Source of the DNA: Verrucomicrobia subdivision 6 bacterium
Lineage (GTDB): Bacteria > Verrucomicrobiota > Verrucomicrobiia > Methylacidiphilales > Verrucolacustridaceae
NCBI GenBank assembly: GCA_945866245.1
Contig: CAMBGW010000033.1
Location: 1-9,345 of the forward strand
DNA: 9,345 bases
Direction of reading: 5' to 3'
The notes under the pieces are model-generated. The model was not told where the DNA came from, ran no database searches, and was given only the letters and a program-made list of their open reading frames with translations. Position 1 is the first letter of the stretch; each line of letters opens with the position of its first letter. Of this stretch, positions 4,903-9,345 are shown piece by piece. The translations under genes were made by a program, and so were the position numbers.

Positions 4903-6624
4903 ATGGGACGAACTCTTCGCACCAAGATCATGTCGGGCGTAATCGCCCTTCTCGTCCTATTTACAGTTGCCTTGGCCGTCACCCTACACATGGTTTACGA
5001 CTCCGATAATGAAGTTGCAGGCATCAATGAGTACCACCTTCCCATCCTCTCCCGCCTCAACTCCCTCGATGTCATCACATACGAAATCGAACTCCTCGCT
5101 CACCGTATAACCGGCCAAGGAGCCCCCTCCGCACAACGGATCCAAGAAGTTTCCAATCGGTCGAAAGAATGCCATGAGGAAATCGATGCGATTTTTTCAG
5201 AGACGATTCTTCTCTGCGAAAAAGGAAGTCAGGATGCAAAGAACGACCTGGCCGATAGATTGGAAATGGCACGCCTTGTGGGCGAGGTCCAATCTCTTGA
5301 GACGGAAATTCATCGGTTCTGCTTGGCATCAACCCTGCCAATCGAGTTAACCGCACAGTCCAAGATGCAAGAGGCCCAAACCGCAGTCCTCAAGCTTCGC
5401 GACTTTGAGTACCTCGACCCCATCATCTCGAAGCTTCGCCAAAAAGCCAACCGCTTAGCTCTCAACTCCCTCGCCGAAACCCGAGCCAATATTTCAAGCA
5501 TCATCTGGACGAACGCTTTTATCTTTCTCGTGGCCTCCATCCTAGGCTTTTTTGTTTTCCTTCTTATCACAGGTCGACTCCAAAAAGCATTCCATCGCCT
5601 TAACTCCGCCTTTCATGAAACCGCCGATGGAAAGTACTCGGATCCCCTGCCCGTAACCTCCACAGATGAAATCGGCGAGCTTACTACCTCTTTCAACACC
5701 ATGGTGGATCAACTCAAGTCGAAGGAAAAACTTCGTGAAGCCTTCGGCCAATTCCTGGATCCCAGAATCGTAGCCAATGTGGTCAACCCTGCCACGGGTG
5801 AACTCCGTCATTCAGCCGACCGCCGAAAAGTTACCATCTTCTTTTCCGATATCGCCGGCTTTAGCGGTATCGGAGAGCAGCTCACCGCTGACAATATTGT
5901 CGGACTCCTCAATCACTACTTTACCGCCGCCACCACCTGCATCCGTCAACATCACGGAATCGTGGATAAGTTCATCGGGGATGCCGTCATGGCCTTTTGG
6001 ACCACTCCTTTTTCCGAAGGGGAGGATCACGCGCGCGACGCCTGCTTCGCCTGCCTAGAAATGCGCCCTGCCTTTGCAAAAATTGAGCAGGAAATATCCC
6101 AAATCACTGGACTCCGCAGAAACATTCCTAAGTTTCATGTCCGAATGGCCCTGGCCACAGGCGATACGCTGATTGGCACCATCGGCTCCGCCACCACAAA
6201 ATCCTTCACCGTCATCGGAGACACCGTGAATATTGCGTCTCGCTTGGAGGGCGTAAACAAAGTCTACGGCACCGATCTCATCATCAACGAAGACTGCTAC
6301 CGCTTGGCCGAACTCGAAATCGAAGCGAGGGAAATCGACTTTGTCACCGTGTACGGGAAAACGGAGCCGGTTCGCATCTATGAACTCCTCAGTAAAATGG
6401 GTCAACTCGACCCCAAAACCGCCGAACTACGGGACGCTTTTGCCATCGCCCTTCAACTTTACCGCGAACAAAAGTGGAACGAGGCCGAAAAAGCCTTTCA
6501 AAATTGCCTCAAAATTAGCAAAAATGATGGCCCCTCCATCGAGTTCCTGACCCGTATCGCTACCTTTGCCCGAACCCCCCCGCCCAAAGACTGGAACGGT
6601 GTCTGGCAAACCGCATCCAAGTAA
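4903..6624 (+). CDS. Membrane-bound class III adenylate cyclase with HAMP domain
   Basis: A 573-residue signalling enzyme that makes cyclic AMP from ATP. A first transmembrane helix (about 9-30) and a second (about 199-223) enclose a helical extracytoplasmic sensor region of about 170 residues with no named domain that I recognise. A HAMP linker follows (about 224-277). The cyclase domain (about 308-495) has metal-binding Asp316 in 'FFSDIAGFS' and Asp360 in 'KFIGDAVMAFW'. Lys356 and Thr436 ('SFTVIGD') are the expected adenine-selecting pair. Asn443 and Arg447 in 'VNIASRLEG' would stabilise the transition state. All key residues are present, so it should be active as a homodimer. The tail has a TPR-like stretch ('QLYREQKWNEAEKAFQNCLKI', 518-538) and ends 'DWNGVWQTASK', common in bacterial cyclases of this type. 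AAGG lies 11 nt before the ATG, and the preceding gene ends 8 bp away. Confidence 0.95.
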   Translation: MGRTLRTKIMSGVIALLVLFTVALAVTLHMVYDSDNEVAGINEYHLPILSRLNSLDVITYEIELLAHRITGQGAPSAQRIQEVSNRSKECHEEIDAIFSETILLCEKGSQDAKNDLADRLEMARLVGEVQSLETEIHRFCLASTLPIELTAQSKMQEAQTAVLKLRDFEYLDPIISKLRQKANRLALNSLAETRANISSIIWTNAFIFLVASILGFFVFLLITGRLQKAFHRLNSAFHETADGKYSDPLPVTSTDEIGELTTSFNTMVDQLKSKEKLREAFGQFLDPRIVANVVNPATGELRHSADRRKVTIFFSDIAGFSGIGEQLTADNIVGLLNHYFTAATTCIRQHHGIVDKFIGDAVMAFWTTPFSEGEDHARDACFACLEMRPAFAKIEQEISQITGLRRNIPKFHVRMALATGDTLIGTIGSATTKSFTVIGDTVNIASRLEGVNKVYGTDLIINEDCYRLAELEIEAREIDFVTVYGKTEPVRIYELLSKMGQLDPKTAELRDAFAIALQLYREQKWNEAEKAFQNCLKISKNDGPSIEFLTRIATFARTPPPKDWNGVWQTASK

Positions 6625-6722
6625 CAGCCTCACAAAAAGCCAACGCCTTTATTTACTTATTTGAGTGTAAATTCTCTCCGCAATTTTATTCCCTCTTTAT
6701 CCGCCACCGCGGGAAGCCTTTC

Positions 6723-6771
6723 TTGACGCGTTTTCCGAAGACCGCTATCCAATACATTCAGCAATTGCTGA
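6723..6771 (+). promoter_or_regulatory. Promoter candidate and palindrome before the bactofilin gene
   Basis: TTGACG (6723-6728, 5 of 6 to -35) is followed after 17 bp by TATCCA (6746-6751, 3 of 6 to -10). A perfect 14-bp palindrome, TCAGCAATTGCTGA, occupies 6758-6771, where transcription would start, and ends 5 bp before the ATG. It could be an operator, or a hairpin in the short leader that hides the ribosome site. The rest of the 152-bp gap after the cyclase is AT-rich, with no gene and no clear terminator. Confidence 0.45.
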
Positions 6772-6776
6772 GCTAA

Positions 6777-7184
6777 ATGAGAATAGGACAAGATAAAGAT
6801 GGTAACCAAACCATCATTGGGAAAACAGTCACCGTTAAGGGGGAAATCCTTGGTAGTGAACAATTAGTGGTTGAGGGCACTGTAGAAGGCCGCATTACCA
6901 TTGAAACCACAGTGCTGATTCGGGAGGGCGGGTTGGTCAAGGCTGATGTCGATGCAAACAACATTAATATCGCTGGCGGTGTTGTTGGAAATATCGTTGT
7001 AAAAGATAAGATCGAAATTGTCAGCGGCGGCTATGTCTTGGGCGATATTCGTACCCCTCGCCTCATCGTCAATGACGGAGCAAGCGTCAAAGGTACAATC
7101 GATATGGACGTCAAACCTGCAGACAGCTCCACCCCAGACTCCAGCAAATCTTCCGACGGCTCCACCTACAGCGGCAACAGCTAA
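6777..7184 (+). CDS. Bactofilin-family cytoskeletal protein
   Basis: A 135-residue polymer-forming protein. The central core (about 12-110) shows the bactofilin pattern of short beta-strands with repeating glycines, as in 'VTVKGEILGSEQLVVEGTVEG', 'GGVVGNIVVKDKIEIVSGGYVLGDI' and 'RLIVNDGASVKGTIDM'. This builds a right-handed beta-helix that assembles without nucleotide into filaments. Family members act in cell shape, stalk growth, polar organisation or motility. The N-terminal tail is short (about 11 residues) and the C-terminal tail (113-135) is rich in Ser, Asp and Thr and probably disordered. No peptidase of the M23 type, a frequent bactofilin partner, is next to it, so the role here cannot be narrowed. 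No good Shine-Dalgarno sequence is visible before the ATG; the palindrome sits there instead. It converges on the MBL gene with 9 bp between stops. Confidence 0.93.
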   Translation: MRIGQDKDGNQTIIGKTVTVKGEILGSEQLVVEGTVEGRITIETTVLIREGGLVKADVDANNINIAGGVVGNIVVKDKIEIVSGGYVLGDIRTPRLIVNDGASVKGTIDMDVKPADSSTPDSSKSSDGSTYSGNS

Positions 7185-7193
7185 ACCTCTCCC

Positions 7194-8252
7194 TCAGCTC
7201 CCCTTTCTCTTTCCGCTTCCCACACCCAGAGCCAGCATCAGCTGGGTCTCTCCCGCTAAGGCCAACGCACTCCACCCCCGCTCTTGCAGATCCATGGCAA
7301 ACTCTTGCGCAAAGCCGTGAACCGTTCTCACCTCTTTGGGTTGCACCCTCTCCACCATCTCAATCAACTCCCCGTAATCTGCATGATCCGATAAAGCAAA
7401 CGCCTCATCACAGCCATATCGGTAAATAGCCCCCCGATCCAAAGCCCACCCACTCACCACCGCCACCCGCCGCTTTTCTAAAACCTTCAGCCCCTTTCCT
7501 CGGGCCATCGACGGCGGCACAATTAACAGATGCCCCTGTACCTTCTCCTGCGTGATCTTTCCCAGCCTTTTCGCTGCTGGTAAATTTTGCCCTAGCTCCC
7601 GATAGACCTCGCAGATTCGGTGCCCCGCCGCATCCATCAAAATCGGTAGCCCAGCCGCGCCCACCCGCCGCAAAATTTCTTGGCTCTTTCCTAGCGCGTA
7701 ACCCAAAAGAATCGGCACCTTCCCCTCCTTCACCGCCCCACGGCAAAAAGCAATCATCTCCCTCACTACTTTTTCGGCCGGCGGGAATCGATACTCGGGC
7801 CGTCCAAACGTTGTCTCCATGACCAACACATCCGCTTGCTTGGGCTCACATCTTTCCGAAGTCTCACCCCCACGTAATTTAAAATCTCCTGTGTAAAGCA
7901 ACCGGCTTTCCCTCTTTCCCGCCCTTCGCTTCACCCAGACCATCGCCGACCCCAAAATATGACCCGCAGGCAGCAAAGTGAAACTTGCGCCCCCTCCCAA
8001 AGGAAATGACCGCCCAAACGGAATCGCCCGAATCTTGGTCCTCTTGGGAACCCTCAGCCGCAACAGTCTCGCCGTCCCAGGACTCGCCAAAATCTCCTCA
8101 TGCCCCGCTAAATGATCGTAGTGCGCATGCGTGACTACCGCCCGCTTCTGTGGCCTTTTTGGATCCATCCAAAGATTCACCTGCGGCAGATAAATTCCCC
8201 CTTCCCGACTCTCCACCAACCACCCGCTCCCCTCCGCCGGCTTTTTTCTCAT
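7194..8252 (-). CDS. Metallo-beta-lactamase-fold exonuclease-like protein (beta-CASP/ligase-associated exonuclease type)
   Basis: A 352-residue MBL-fold metal hydrolase. The metal motif is H42-A-H44-Y-D46-H47, with His98 ('LLPAGHILGSA'), Asp123 ('LLYTGDF'), His290 ('LSDHADYGEL') and probably His312 ('VHGF') completing two metal sites. The order 'DPKRPQKRAVVTHAHYDH', 'METTFGRPEYRF' (145-156) and 'GYALGKSQEIL' (184-194) is close to the DNA ligase-associated exonuclease family and to the RNA-processing MBL nucleases, so a role in DNA end or RNA processing is likely but unproven. No ATP-dependent ligase or Lhr-like helicase, the usual partners, is visible in this window. It follows uvrC by 7 bp and is probably co-transcribed and translated with it. 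No clear Shine-Dalgarno sequence is seen. The fold is certain; the substrate is not. Confidence 0.88.
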   Translation of the reverse strand: MRKKPAEGSGWLVESREGGIYLPQVNLWMDPKRPQKRAVVTHAHYDHLAGHEEILASPGTARLLRLRVPKRTKIRAIPFGRSFPLGGGASFTLLPAGHILGSAMVWVKRRAGKRESRLLYTGDFKLRGGETSERCEPKQADVLVMETTFGRPEYRFPPAEKVVREMIAFCRGAVKEGKVPILLGYALGKSQEILRRVGAAGLPILMDAAGHRICEVYRELGQNLPAAKRLGKITQEKVQGHLLIVPPSMARGKGLKVLEKRRVAVVSGWALDRGAIYRYGCDEAFALSDHADYGELIEMVERVQPKEVRTVHGFAQEFAMDLQERGWSALALAGETQLMLALGVGSGKRKGS

Positions 8253-8259
8253 TTCTCAA

Positions 8260-9345
8260 TCACGCTTTCACAAAGTAAGCCGCAATCGTCGCCGCCACTT
8301 TTTCCCCCACACCCTCCACCTCCGCCAGCTCCTCCACACTCGCCTTGGCTACCCGCCCCACCGTTCCAAACTTTTTCAAGAGAGCCCGCTTCCGCACCCC
8401 ACTCACCCCAGGAATCGAATCTAATTCACTCATCTCCATTCGCTTCTTCATTAAAAGTTGGTGATACCCGTTCGCCACCCGGTGCGCCTCATCCCGCACC
8501 CTTTGCAAAAGACGAATCGCCCCACTCTCCTTGGGCAATACCAGCGGATCAGGTTTCCCCGGTCGAAAAATCTCTTCATTCTGCTTGGCTAATCCAATCG
8601 CAGGCACCTCCGTCCACCCAGCCTGCCGAAGCTCTCTCGTCGCCGCACCCAACTGCCCCTTGCCCCCGTCCACCACAATCAAATCGGGCGGTTCACTTCC
8701 CTCCTCCCGCCAACGCGCGCACCTTCTCCGAATCACCTCCGCCATACACCCCACATCGTCCTGCCCCGCCACTCCTTGAATTCGATACCGGCGATACGCG
8801 GGCTTCGAAGGTCTTCCATCCCGGAACACCACCATCGAGGCCACACTGTGCGTATCGGAAATATTCGAAATATCAAAACACTCAATTCTCTCCGGTACCG
8901 TCGCCAAACCCAAGGCGTCCCTTAGTAACTCTAAATCCTTCTCCGGCACAACCGTGCTGGGTAAATCTCGGAAAAATCGCCGAGCCGGCTTGGTTGTCTT
9001 TTTTAAATCCTCCACCAGATTCCGCAACGATGCCGCTTTTTCAAAATCCTGCCGCTCCGCCGCTTTCTTCATCGCTACCTTTAAGTCATCCCGCATCTCC
9101 GCCGTCTTTCCCTCCAGAAAGGCGCAGGCCTGTGAAACCCTCTCCCGATACTCCTCTCTCGTGATTTTCCCTACACACGGCGCACTGCAATTTTTGATCA
9201 CATGATCTAAACAGTGCCGATACTCCTTCTCCCCCGGCATCTCTGGCCGGCAGGATCGTAAACCAAATTTGGTTCGCATCAGCGATAACGTCTGCCGGAG
9301 CGCTCCCGAATGGGCAAAGGGCCCAAAATATCGCGCCTGATCCTC
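8260..9345 (-). CDS. uvrC: Excinuclease ABC subunit C, 5' end outside window
   Basis: The C-terminal 361 residues of UvrC, the nuclease that makes both cuts at lesions marked by UvrA-UvrB in nucleotide excision repair. The open frame runs through the window edge; the first visible residues 'EDQARYFGPF' are internal, so the GIY-YIG domain is missing only because the window ends. Visible numbering: four cysteines at 32, 45, 53 and 57 match the positions reported to hold an iron-sulfur cluster; a UVR motif at about 83-117; the RNase H-like domain with Asp158 ('IECFDIS'), Asp226 ('VVDGGKGQL') and His288 ('RDEAHR'); and two helix-hairpin-helix motifs at about 308-361. Only about 37 residues join the UVR motif to 'IECFDIS', where E. 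coli UvrC has roughly 150, so this is a compact form. The internal ATG at 9279 is not the start. The MBL nuclease gene follows by 7 bp. Confidence 0.96.
   Translation of the reverse strand, partial: EDQARYFGPFAHSGALRQTLSLMRTKFGLRSCRPEMPGEKEYRHCLDHVIKNCSAPCVGKITREEYRERVSQACAFLEGKTAEMRDDLKVAMKKAAERQDFEKAASLRNLVEDLKKTTKPARRFFRDLPSTVVPEKDLELLRDALGLATVPERIECFDISNISDTHSVASMVVFRDGRPSKPAYRRYRIQGVAGQDDVGCMAEVIRRRCARWREEGSEPPDLIVVDGGKGQLGAATRELRQAGWTEVPAIGLAKQNEEIFRPGKPDPLVLPKESGAIRLLQRVRDEAHRVANGYHQLLMKKRMEMSELDSIPGVSGVRKRALLKKFGTVGRVAKASVEELAEVEGVGEKVAATIAAYFVKA

Noticed and set aside
7228..7252. Small inverted repeat ACCCAG/CTGGGT near the end of the MBL gene
   Set aside because: It lies inside the coding sequence, is short and has no T-run, so chance is the simpler explanation.
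8112..9164. 350-codon open frame on the plus strand opposite uvrC and the MBL gene
   Set aside because: It is a Pro/Ser-rich shadow created by the C-rich strand bias. The minus strand carries clear UvrC and MBL motifs over the same bases.
1..9345. CRISPR arrays, tRNA or rRNA genes, insertion sequences, phage or toxin-antitoxin genes
   Set aside because: I looked for direct-repeat arrays, cloverleaf-like segments, terminal inverted repeats and recombinase motifs and saw none. The only tandem repeat is the glycine minisatellite.

Overview
The window looks like chromosomal DNA of a Gram-negative bacterium, most likely from the Verrucomicrobiota or a related PVC lineage. This is an inference from gene content: a pseudopilin with the 'H-X9-DG'-type tail, a glycine-rich RRM protein, a bactofilin, an RpoD-like group 2 sigma factor, and a UvrC in which the usual segment between the UVR motif and the RNase H-like domain is almost absent. 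No ribosomal RNA, tRNA, transposase, integrase, CRISPR array or phage gene is visible. Gene density is high and all nine genes appear intact, except that uvrC runs off the right edge.

Layout, left to right. A pseudopilin gene (9-698, minus) is divergent from a Fur-family metal-dependent repressor (815-1231, plus). The gap between them holds a good sigma-70-like promoter and two near-identical 16-bp palindromes. The Fur-family gene converges on uppP (1239-2024, minus; undecaprenyl-diphosphatase), with only 7 bp between the stop codons. A region of about 250 bp without a gene follows, with a G/C homopolymer block and several hairpins. Then comes a plus-strand series: an RRM RNA-binding protein with a 27-bp minisatellite tail (2276-2704), a strong terminator, a group 2 sigma factor (2964-3890), and a second strong terminator. 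An EgtD-like methyltransferase (4007-4894) is coupled to a membrane-bound class III adenylate cyclase (4903-6624), and a bactofilin follows (6777-7184). The bactofilin converges on a minus-strand pair, uvrC (8260 to beyond 9345) followed 7 bp later by a metallo-beta-lactamase-fold nuclease-like gene (7194-8252).

How the parts relate. Most genes are single housekeeping or regulatory units. The two clear operons are methyltransferase-cyclase and uvrC-MBL nuclease; the second joins two probable DNA-processing proteins. The + strand is strongly C-rich over G in both plus- and minus-strand genes, which suggests a replication-strand skew.

I found no multi-gene novel defence or mobile system. The items most worth a second look are the twin palindromes in the pilin/Fur intergenic region, the possible leaderless starts placed 6 nt after -10-like boxes, the structured leader of the RRM gene, the divergent EgtD-like methyltransferase coupled to a cyclase, and the compact UvrC.
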